NCBI GenBank assembly: GCA_002839705.1
Contig: PGYO01000001.1
Span: 522,311 to 586,310 of the forward strand
From: Methanobacteriales archaeon HGW-Methanobacteriales-1
GTDB lineage: Archaea > Methanobacteriota > Methanobacteria > Methanobacteriales > Methanobacteriaceae
Length of the DNA stretch: 64,000 nt
Reading direction: 5' to 3'
The position numbers and the translations under genes were made by a program. Shown piece after piece: positions 53,646 to 61,597 of the stretch. The notes under the pieces are model-generated. The model had not been told where the DNA came from. It did not search any database and was given only the letters and a program-made list of their open reading frames with translations. Position 1 is the first letter of the stretch. Each line of letters begins with the position of its first letter.

Positions 53646-54317
53646 ATGTTAGATTTTGGAATAACTGTCCAGGAAAAAATGGAAGATTATGAAACTAAAT
53701 TTTTGAATGAATTAGTTCTGGGTGAGCAAATTTCTGGTGAAATTGTTATTGGAGAATTTAAGGCTTTACCCATGGGAAAAAGGGAAGTAGCTGAATTTTA
53801 TGTGATAATAACTGATCATGGAAATCGTAAAAAATGGGTTTGTGAATTTACCACCTCCTATTATCCAGAAACCGATAACATTTATGGAGAACACGGGGGA
53901 GTATTTTACAATTTTCTCGACTCTTTAAATCAGGTGGTGAATAATACTCCTAAAAATTGGCAGGAAAACTATTCTGTGAATTTCCACAAATTCCGAAAAA
54001 CAGTAAATGATAATGTGTCTCTGGTAACAGTAAAAACAGTTCAATCACCTAATGAAGATGCTAAAACTCTTAACCTGGAAGTTATAGATGCCACCATTAG
54101 TAAAAAATCAAAAACCCCGGATTCAGTATCCATCTATGACTTAGCAGATGAGGATCCTATCATTCTCACGGCCTATGCTCATCTTCGCAATAAAGGAGAC
54201 CGTATCACCGTGAAAAACATTCGATTTGAACTAAAAACATTATTTGATGATAAAAACATAACTGAATCGGCCTATCAATCTGCATTAAAAGAATTGAAAA
54301 CAATTAAGGATGTTTGA
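53646..54317 (+). CDS. unknown 223-aa cytosolic protein
   Basis: Protein of 223 residues, no family recognised. The N-terminal half is beta-rich (ISGEIVIGEFKALPMGKREVAEFYVIITD) with a Trp (KKWVCEF). The C-terminal 60 residues look like a winged helix (KGDRITVKNIRFELKTLFDDKNITESAYQSALKELKTIK). AGGGGAGG lies about 9 bp before the ATG. It could be a DNA-binding regulator. It is convergent with the channel gene. Confidence 0.62.
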   Translation: MLDFGITVQEKMEDYETKFLNELVLGEQISGEIVIGEFKALPMGKREVAEFYVIITDHGNRKKWVCEFTTSYYPETDNIYGEHGGVFYNFLDSLNQVVNNTPKNWQENYSVNFHKFRKTVNDNVSLVTVKTVQSPNEDAKTLNLEVIDATISKKSKTPDSVSIYDLADEDPIILTAYAHLRNKGDRITVKNIRFELKTLFDDKNITESAYQSALKELKTIKDV

Positions 54318-54386
54318 ATCTTTTAATTATTAATTTTTTTTTAATTAATAATCTGATATTGTAAACATCTTATCTCTTATTTCACC

Positions 54387-55190
54387 CTACTTCTTAAGAA
54401 TTTCCTTTAAATCATCTATTTCTGATTTTATTTCTCTCATCTGATGGTCCATATCATCTAATTTTTTAATTAAATGGCCCATTGTTTCCTGATTTTCTTC
54501 CTTTACCGATTCTCTTTCTCTTCTAAATTTTTCCAGTATAGCGGTGGTGGCGGTGGCCGTTAGTATGCTGGAGAATCCTATGGCCGCAAACATGGCCATT
54601 AAACCAATTACTCTACCCGTACTGGTATGGGGAACTACATCTCCATAGCCGGCGGTAGTAATGGTCTGCATAATAAACCAGAAACCATCTCCCAGGTTAT
54701 GAATATCTGGGTTCAGGCCTCTTTCTATGTGGAAAACGGCCAGGGATCCAAATAAGATTATGGCCAGATAGATGGTTATGCCATAAATTAATTTGGTTTT
54801 ATCGGCAAAATCCAGGACTTCTTCATTTATTTCCCGTGAAAATTTGTAAAGGGCCACTATTTTAATTAAAGCGACCACTTTGATGGATATGAAGACCAGG
54901 GGTGTTATTTCACCGGCAAATAGGAATATAATAAAATTTAAAGGGGTAATGACCAGAATATCGGTCCAGTTTCGTTTAATATAACTCCATTTATCATCTA
55001 AATCTTTTATTCTCAGGTAAAATTCTACAAATAGCAGTAATGAAACTAATAAATCCGCATAAATCAATAATATTAAATTATCAGGTTCAAATTCAAAAAC
55101 AACAATCATTAAGAGTGTGAAAGCATAAAAAATAACCAGGACAAAACATAGTAATTCGTAAATACGTCTGATTCTTCTTTCTTCTTTCAT
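54387..55190 (-). CDS. voltage-gated-type potassium channel with C-terminal coiled coil
   Basis: Protein of 267 residues with six membrane segments. The selectivity filter TTAGYGD (178-184) follows a pore helix (GFWFIMQTI), and the last 40 residues are coiled coil (HLIKKLDDMDHQMREIKSEIDDLKEILK) likely to hold the tetramer. The S4-like segment has few Arg/Lys, so voltage sensing may be weak. A rearranged partial copy lies at 56201-56442. Confidence 0.9.
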   Translation of the reverse strand: MKEERRIRRIYELLCFVLVIFYAFTLLMIVVFEFEPDNLILLIYADLLVSLLLFVEFYLRIKDLDDKWSYIKRNWTDILVITPLNFIIFLFAGEITPLVFISIKVVALIKIVALYKFSREINEEVLDFADKTKLIYGITIYLAIILFGSLAVFHIERGLNPDIHNLGDGFWFIMQTITTAGYGDVVPHTSTGRVIGLMAMFAAIGFSSILTATATTAILEKFRRERESVKEENQETMGHLIKKLDDMDHQMREIKSEIDDLKEILKK

Positions 55191-55350
55191 AATTATTATT
55201 AATATTTTTTAGATATATTCTTTTGTTTTTTAAATCAGATGAAATTATACCTTCTTTTGATATGGTATAACAAAATATTTAAATACTTAAACTTTAAACT
55301 TTAAAATATAATTACAAAACATTTTTATTCATAATTTTATGGAGGCAAAA

Positions 55351-55815
55351 ATGCATAAAAAACTAAAATTTTTATTATTAGCATTTATTTTGTGCGCATC
55401 TTTTTTAACAGTACAATCTGTATCTGCTGCTACACAAAATGACACTTTAAACAAAACAATGCTTATAATAGATACCCACTGGGATAGTGCGGAATGGAAT
55501 CCATTCGATACGAATACCTATTTGTATACAGAAACATATGTTATTGAGGTAAATAGTGGAAGGCATCTAGATCATCAAAAATTACTCTATGAACTGTACA
55601 ACCCTGAGGGAATTCGTTGTGAAGTTCAAAACCATCAAACTGGTGAGGCATGGTATAACTTGATGGGAGATGTATATGCTAAAGCACATTTCTGTGGTCC
55701 TTTTCCTTTTCATTATGAAAATCATCAAGTTAAGAAATGGTATTTAAAAGTGATTTATAATGGAACTGATCAATATGCTCCTGCTGAGAAGACTATCTAT
55801 TTTTATCATGACTAA
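55351..55815 (+). CDS. small secreted protein of unknown function
   Basis: Protein of 154 residues with a signal peptide (FLLLAFILCASFLTVQSVSA). The mature part contains DTHWDSAEWNPFDTNTYLYTETYVIEV and KKWYLKVIYNGTDQYAP, resembling a single Ig-like or transthyretin-type domain. ATG at 55351 is used because GGAGG precedes it by about five bases; an ATG 12 bases earlier contains part of that site. Surface or extracellular location is predicted. Confidence 0.72.
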   Translation: MHKKLKFLLLAFILCASFLTVQSVSAATQNDTLNKTMLIIDTHWDSAEWNPFDTNTYLYTETYVIEVNSGRHLDHQKLLYELYNPEGIRCEVQNHQTGEAWYNLMGDVYAKAHFCGPFPFHYENHQVKKWYLKVIYNGTDQYAPAEKTIYFYHD

Positions 55816-55955
55816 TCCTGATTATCTGGGGGTGGAATTAAATTACTAGCATAATATAATATCCAAATAAAAATTAAATAAAAAAATCTTTTTTTAAATT
55901 ATTTTTCATTTAAAATTTTATGTAAAATAAAAAAATATATAATTGAAGGCTTATT

Positions 55956-56135
55956 TTATTCTTTTAAGGCCCAGTAGCACCTTTTAGGGGAGATAATGGT
56001 CTCATCTTTCTTGAGTTCTTTCATGATTTTATCCACTTCTTTTTTCTCTACACCAGAGAGGGCACTGACTTTAGTGGCGTTTAATGGCTCTTCTGCTTCT
56101 TTAAATGCTTTAATTACTTTTTCAGTATTATTCAT
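55956..56135 (-). CDS. small winged-helix protein
   Basis: Protein of 59 residues: KVIKAFKEAEEPLNATKVSALSGVEKKEVDKIMKELKKDETIISPKRCYW is a complete minimal winged helix (two helices, recognition helix, wing). It is probably a DNA-binding regulator common in methanogens. The ATG at 56135 follows AGGTGA at good distance; a GTG inside that motif was not used. Confidence 0.78.
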   Translation of the reverse strand: MNNTEKVIKAFKEAEEPLNATKVSALSGVEKKEVDKIMKELKKDETIISPKRCYWALKE

Positions 56136-56200
56136 AAATATCACCTGTTATTTTACTTAATATAATTAATATTCATATTATATTTTCCATTATCTTTATA

Positions 56201-56442
56201 TGGTTATGCCATAAATTAATTTGGTTTTATCAGCGAATTCCAGGATTTCTTTATTTATTTCCTGTGAAAATTTGTAAAGGGCCACTATTTTAATTAAATG
56301 GCCCATTGTTTCTTGATTTTCTTCTTTTACAGATTCCCTTTTCTCTTCTAAATTTTTCCAGTATGGCGGCGGCCGTTAGTATGCTGGAGAATCCTATGGC
56401 TGCAAACATGGCCTAAACCAATTACTCTACCAGTACTAGTAT
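56201..56442 (-). pseudogene. rearranged partial copy of the potassium channel gene
   Basis: 56201-56298 matches 54773-54870, and 56289-56442 matches 54465-54627, both in the same orientation as the channel gene but joined in swapped order at the shared sequence TTTAATTAAA. Several indels and stops disrupt coding. The remaining gap sequence (56443-56673) is AT-rich with one short abandoned frame (MMKYKKFVYT at 56518). Confidence 0.82.
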
Positions 56443-56673
56443 ATTTTCCCATTTTTACAAACTTTATTTTTATGTTTTACTTAATTAATTTTATAATAAA
56501 AAGGAGTTTAATATTATGATGAAATATAAAAAATTTGTTTACACAACAACTATCAATTGAATAAAAAACATAAATACGTTTAGAGTCATAAAACTTATTA
56601 TACTATACCTTAAAGGGTTTAAGAACCTGGAACTCATATTAATAAAAAATACATGCGGTTATAGGATGTTCAT

Positions 56674-58701
56674 ATGTCTTTGAAAAATTTTAAAAAAAAG
56701 ATACATACCTTTATATTTCCTAATAATGCTCAACCAAACTGGAAGGGCCTTTTAAACATGTTCGCTGCCTTGGCAGTTGTTTTACCATTAGTTTATTTAT
56801 TGGGTCTGGATAGCTATGCCATTACCTTTGTATTGACTGGTGCTATTATAAGCCAGATTTTGAGTTTAAAACTCCCCTTAAATTTATTGTTGCGTTTAAA
56901 TATCCTGAGCATTATAATAATTGGCATATCATTTATAACAGCCGGTATTGGATTGATGAGTCCATGGGTAGCTCTTTTATTATTGCTTGCATGGATTTTT
57001 CTCTTATCAATTTTAAATATACTTGGAAAGGCCCCGGGAACTCTAGGTTTTATGGGGGTATTTTTGTTTTTCTACGGTTCTATTGCCATAGTAAACTACC
57101 AGGCTACTCCATTACAGTGGGGCCTTTACGCATCTTTTGGAGCATTTATAAGCTCATTGGTTATTATTATCCCTAAATTTTTACAAAAAGACCGCGCAAA
57201 ACGTGAAATTGTGGCTTCATGTCTTCTTCCCGACGCGAATCTAAATACTATTATGATGGCCCAGAAACTCGTCTCTGATACTATTTCAAACCAGGAAAAC
57301 ACCAGCCTGGTGGCGGTGGGAGGGTTATTGGTGGCGGCCCGATTCCAAGCACATAGCATAGAATCAGAATTAAGTGGAAAAATCAAAGAATATTTTCAAG
57401 ATTACCTGGCTGAAGTAGATTATTTAAGCCGAAATATGGCAGAGAGTGTTATAAAAAATGATAAAAACCATATAATTGGCCTTGAGAATCTTGAGGCAAA
57501 ATTCAAGCTGATAAATGATTTTCCAGGTACTGATCCTGAATTTTTTAATGCTAAAAAACTAGCGAAAGGCTACCTAAACATATTTCTAAAAGCCCAGGAT
57601 GTTTTAATGGGTAAACTGGTTATACCTCTCCCTCCCAATAATTTTTCATCGGACTTATCGGCTTGGGAGAATATCAAAGCCAACTTAAATATAAATAATA
57701 TGTATATTAGGCACGGGATCCGGTTTTCACTGGCTGTTGGTATCGCTTTTGTATTATATTTAATAACCCAATCTCACAACATCCACTGGATAGCACTATC
57801 CATTTTCGTGGTATTAAAACCAGACCTAATAAGCACCAAAGAAAGGATGATTAAGAGAGTGATAGCCACAATAATCGGGGTGGTGCTGGCCTTAATCATA
57901 GCTAACTTTTTCATATTTATAGGCTGGCCAGTGATGATTACAGTAATGATTTTGATTATGATGGCTTTTATAGTGTTATATTACAATATAAGCTATTTAC
58001 ACATGGCAGTAGCTGCCACCATGCTTATTATTTTCATTCTACCTATGGATAAAATAATGATTATGGGTGGATTAAGGGTGTTAGATGTTTTAATTGGATC
58101 AACAATAGCTTTTGTTGTGAGTTATGTAGTTTTACCAACCCGTTTAAAGGTGAATCTACCTCAACTTTTGGCAGATAGATTAAACTCAACCAGAGAATAT
58201 GTGCTCAAATCATCACCACCTATGGATATCAATAATCCAGAAATATTAATCGCTGTTCGTGAAATAGCCAGAACCCATAACAATCTTAAGGCTGGTATTC
58301 AAAAATTAAAAGACTCCTATGACGATATAGATGATGATGTGTCATTTTATCAAAATATCCTTAATTCAGTTGACAAATTATCTGGTGATTTCACTGCACT
58401 CACCTTACAAACTAAAAACATTAAAATAACTGATGAAGACTTCCAATTAGCCATAAAATATCTGGCTGACTTACTAGGTACTCTGGAAGAATCAATAAAA
58501 CTAACATCGAAAGTACCCCCAGAAATCGACTTTAATTATGCGAATAACATGATTGAAAATATGAAAAAAGATATCACTAACGAGGAGTATATGGTAGCAT
58601 TCAAATACCTGGAATGGATAATATCAGATATAAAGATACTTTATGGTTTAATACAGTATGGATCCAAAATAAGGACCTTTGATAGGTATAAAGACGTTTA
58701 A
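56674..58701 (+). CDS. FUSC family (YccS/AaeB-like) membrane transporter
   Basis: Protein of 675 residues. Two sets of five to six membrane helices (about 25-165 and 345-470) flank a large cytosolic region, with a second cytosolic region at the C-terminus. The second membrane set, IRHGIRFSLAVGIAFVLYLITQSHNIHWIALSIFVVLKPDL, is the FUSC signature. Family members export aromatic acids or similar compounds. Followed by an ABC exporter pair; the three could act in solute or drug efflux. Confidence 0.85.
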   Translation: MSLKNFKKKIHTFIFPNNAQPNWKGLLNMFAALAVVLPLVYLLGLDSYAITFVLTGAIISQILSLKLPLNLLLRLNILSIIIIGISFITAGIGLMSPWVALLLLLAWIFLLSILNILGKAPGTLGFMGVFLFFYGSIAIVNYQATPLQWGLYASFGAFISSLVIIIPKFLQKDRAKREIVASCLLPDANLNTIMMAQKLVSDTISNQENTSLVAVGGLLVAARFQAHSIESELSGKIKEYFQDYLAEVDYLSRNMAESVIKNDKNHIIGLENLEAKFKLINDFPGTDPEFFNAKKLAKGYLNIFLKAQDVLMGKLVIPLPPNNFSSDLSAWENIKANLNINNMYIRHGIRFSLAVGIAFVLYLITQSHNIHWIALSIFVVLKPDLISTKERMIKRVIATIIGVVLALIIANFFIFIGWPVMITVMILIMMAFIVLYYNISYLHMAVAATMLIIFILPMDKIMIMGGLRVLDVLIGSTIAFVVSYVVLPTRLKVNLPQLLADRLNSTREYVLKSSPPMDINNPEILIAVREIARTHNNLKAGIQKLKDSYDDIDDDVSFYQNILNSVDKLSGDFTALTLQTKNIKITDEDFQLAIKYLADLLGTLEESIKLTSKVPPEIDFNYANNMIENMKKDITNEEYMVAFKYLEWIISDIKILYGLIQYGSKIRTFDRYKDV

Positions 58702-58732
58702 ATCAATTTATAATTATTGGAGATGTGATTAC

Positions 58733-59641
58733 ATGGTTGTTATTGAAATAAATAATTTGACCAAAAATTATGGAAAATTCAGGGCGTTAAATAGTCTAGA
58801 TTTCAAAGTAGAGCAAGGTGAAATTTTTGGTTTTATTGGCCCTAATGGTGCAGGTAAATCAACCACTATACGTATTTTAATGGGTATGCTGCAAAAAAAC
58901 AGTGGAAAGGTCTCTATTATGGGGCTTGATCCCTGGAAAGATGCAGTAAAACTCCATTCACGTTTGGCTTATGTTCCTGGTGAAGTGAATCTATGGCCCA
59001 ACCTAACCGGTGGGGAGGTCATTGATTTTTTAGGAAGACTCCGGGGAGGGTTTAGTGAAGAACGCCGGGAAAAACTCATAAAAATGTTTAAATTAGATCC
59101 AACCAAGAAATGTGGCACTTATTCAACAGGTAACAAGCAAAAAGTAGCCCTTATATCTGCATTAGTCTCTGATGTAGAACTATATATTCTTGATGAACCA
59201 ACCATAGGCCTGGATCCACTAATGGAAGTAGTCTTTCGAGGGTGTATTAATGAACTAAAAAAAGAGGGTAAAACAGTTTTACTCTCTAGCCATATACTCT
59301 CAGAGGTAGAAGCACTTTGTGACCGGGTTAGTATTATTAGGGAGGGGCAAATTATTGAAACCGGCACATTTGAAGAATTAAGACACCTCACCCGCACATC
59401 TATCACCATAGAATCATATAAACCCATTACCGACTTAGAAAATCAGGAAGGTGTCTACAACCTTTCTTTAAAAGAAAATCATGCTCAGTTCAGTGTGGAT
59501 GCAGAAAAAATTGATTCGGTGCTGAACTATTTAGTCCAATTCGGTGTAAAGTCTCTCTTAAGTACTCCCCCTACACTTGAAGATCTCTTCATGCGTTATT
59601 ATGGTGATGAATACACCCCAGAAGATGCGGCCGTGGAGTGA
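58733..59641 (+). CDS. ABC transporter ATP-binding protein (drug/lipid exporter type)
   Basis: Protein of 302 residues. Walker A GPNGAGKST (36-44), a signature YSTGNKQKVALI (degenerate LSGGQ), Walker B LYILDEPTIGLDP and H-loop SSHILSE are present; the C-terminal extension is that of CcmA/DrrA-like subunits. ATG at 58733 is selected on GGAGATGTGATT upstream; the frame starts earlier within the FUSC gene. The permease follows six bases downstream. Confidence 0.92.
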   Translation: MVVIEINNLTKNYGKFRALNSLDFKVEQGEIFGFIGPNGAGKSTTIRILMGMLQKNSGKVSIMGLDPWKDAVKLHSRLAYVPGEVNLWPNLTGGEVIDFLGRLRGGFSEERREKLIKMFKLDPTKKCGTYSTGNKQKVALISALVSDVELYILDEPTIGLDPLMEVVFRGCINELKKEGKTVLLSSHILSEVEALCDRVSIIREGQIIETGTFEELRHLTRTSITIESYKPITDLENQEGVYNLSLKENHAQFSVDAEKIDSVLNYLVQFGVKSLLSTPPTLEDLFMRYYGDEYTPEDAAVE

Positions 59642-59647
59642 ATTTAA

Positions 59648-61246
59648 ATGAAAATGGAAAATCTTTCTGGTACCAGGGCCTTAATCCGCCTAATTCTTCG
59701 CAGAGATCGCATAATCATACCAGTTCTATTTTTATTCCTTATTTTAATATTTGTCAGCATCGCTGCCAGTTTTGTTAATCTTTATGCGGACGCTGCACTA
59801 AGAGAAGCCCTGGTTTTACAGATTTCTAGTAATCCAGGTATTGTTCTAACTTTAGGCCCTATTCAAAACTCTTCAATTGGTGGCCTGGTGGCCTGGCGTA
59901 GTGCTGTATTTGGCCCTATCTTAGTAGCATTGGTAAGTATCTTTCTCATGATTCGACATACTCGTAGTGAGGAAAGAAAAGGGCGTCTTGAGCTATTAAA
60001 TTCCACGGCAGTTGGTCGGCAGGCGACACTAACTTCAGCTTTAATTACCACTTGCGGTGTTAATATGCTCCTGGGGATAGTAATTTTACTATCTTTTCTG
60101 GGGTTGGGACTTCCATGGGAAGGTTCACTGGCCCTGGCATTATCCATGGTTGCCTTTGGGTGCCTTTTTGCAGCCATTACTGCAGTAATGGTACAGTTAA
60201 CCGAAAGTTCAAGTGAGGCACGATACCTCAGTGTGGCTATTTTAATAGCTTTTTTCATATTACGCATCATAGGGTGGGATGAAGGAGGCACCAACTGGTT
60301 TTTCTGGCTTTCACCCCTGGGATGGGTGCAGAATATCCGTGCTTTTGCTGGTGAAGAATGGTGGATTTTTGGATTATTCGCTGTTTTGACCATGGGATTA
60401 ATTGCTTTAGCCTATTATCTCTCTTCAGTGCGAGATTTAGGGGCAGGGATTTTACCACAAAGAAGTGGTCCTAATCGGGCATCATTTACATTAGGCAGTA
60501 CCCTGGGACTGGCCTGGAGACTACAAAGGGGAATGTTACTATTTTGGATAGCAGGGTTTGCTTTAATGGGAGTTTTTATTGGATACTCTGCCCAGACTGT
60601 TTCCAATATATTTATTGATAATCCACAGTTTTTGAATATCATCTCCCAAATTGGTAAGGGCACAGAACCATTGGATATTTATATAAATTTCATGCTGGTA
60701 TTATTTGGTCAGATATTTGCCATTTATGGGATTTTATCGGTATTGAAATTACGTTCTCAGGAAGTAAAAAGATATTCAGAATTCCTTCTCACAAATACAG
60801 TAAGTAGAACTAAATGGGCTTTAACTAACCTTTCTTTGGCATTAATTGGCCCCGCTATAATTATGGTCATATTTATTTCATGTTATAGTATCAGTTATGG
60901 ATTAATTTCAGGTAATATGGGCCAGAACCTACCCCAACTATTAAGCGCAGCCATAGTTTATTTACCCGCAATCTGGGTGATGGTGGGAATATCTATGGCA
61001 TTATTTGGTATTTTACCTAGATTAACCTCTTTAAGTTGGGTAGCACTGGGATTATTATTGATAATAAATTTACTGGCGGATTTCCTGGATATAAATCAGT
61101 GGATACTGAATATTTCTCCATTTACACATGTACCTAATTTATTGTTAGGGGACACTATAGGATGGCCTTTAGGTATAGTTTTGGTGGTGGCACTAGTGCT
61201 AATATTGATGGGTATACTTGGTTTCCAGCGGCGGGATATTGCTTAA
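59648..61246 (+). CDS. ABC transporter permease (polyketide/antibiotic exporter-like)
   Basis: Protein of 532 residues with about 12 membrane helices in two homologous halves. RLILRRDRIIIPVLFLFLILI begins the first, and LGLAWRLQRGMLLFWIAGFALMG the second. This is the layout of fused DrrB-like exporters ('exporters of polyketide antibiotics'). With the ATPase next door it makes a complete exporter for lipids or hydrophobic drugs. Substrate unknown. Confidence 0.88.
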   Translation: MKMENLSGTRALIRLILRRDRIIIPVLFLFLILIFVSIAASFVNLYADAALREALVLQISSNPGIVLTLGPIQNSSIGGLVAWRSAVFGPILVALVSIFLMIRHTRSEERKGRLELLNSTAVGRQATLTSALITTCGVNMLLGIVILLSFLGLGLPWEGSLALALSMVAFGCLFAAITAVMVQLTESSSEARYLSVAILIAFFILRIIGWDEGGTNWFFWLSPLGWVQNIRAFAGEEWWIFGLFAVLTMGLIALAYYLSSVRDLGAGILPQRSGPNRASFTLGSTLGLAWRLQRGMLLFWIAGFALMGVFIGYSAQTVSNIFIDNPQFLNIISQIGKGTEPLDIYINFMLVLFGQIFAIYGILSVLKLRSQEVKRYSEFLLTNTVSRTKWALTNLSLALIGPAIIMVIFISCYSISYGLISGNMGQNLPQLLSAAIVYLPAIWVMVGISMALFGILPRLTSLSWVALGLLLIINLLADFLDINQWILNISPFTHVPNLLLGDTIGWPLGIVLVVALVLILMGILGFQRRDIA

Positions 61247-61597
61247 AAAAATAATAATTTTTTATTCTTAAATTAGACTTTTTTCATTTTTTCATTTTTG
61301 GCAGTTTAATCTAAAACGTAGTTTAATCTAAAAAATAATCTAATTTTCACAAATCTCTATTTCTATAATATAATAGCTATTAAGCCTAAAAATTTTTTTA
61401 TTATAACCTTAATTGGTTGAATTACCTTGGAGTGTTTTTATTAATAATATTATACCAAGTGACTTATTGTTAGTGGAACTCATTAAAAAATAATAAAAAA
61501 TATTAACAACTTTAAACAAAAAGGGATTGTTAAATAATAATTCGATTTTTATTTAACATTGCCAAATGCATGTAGAAATCATAATGGGGGTGAAAAA
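61247..61597. other. intergenic region upstream of the adhesin gene
   Basis: After the permease stop there are T-rich runs suitable for termination. AGTTTAATCTAAAA occurs twice (61303-61316 and 61320-61333), 17 bp apart. The promoter of the following adhesin gene must lie further right. No gene is seen. Confidence 0.45.
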
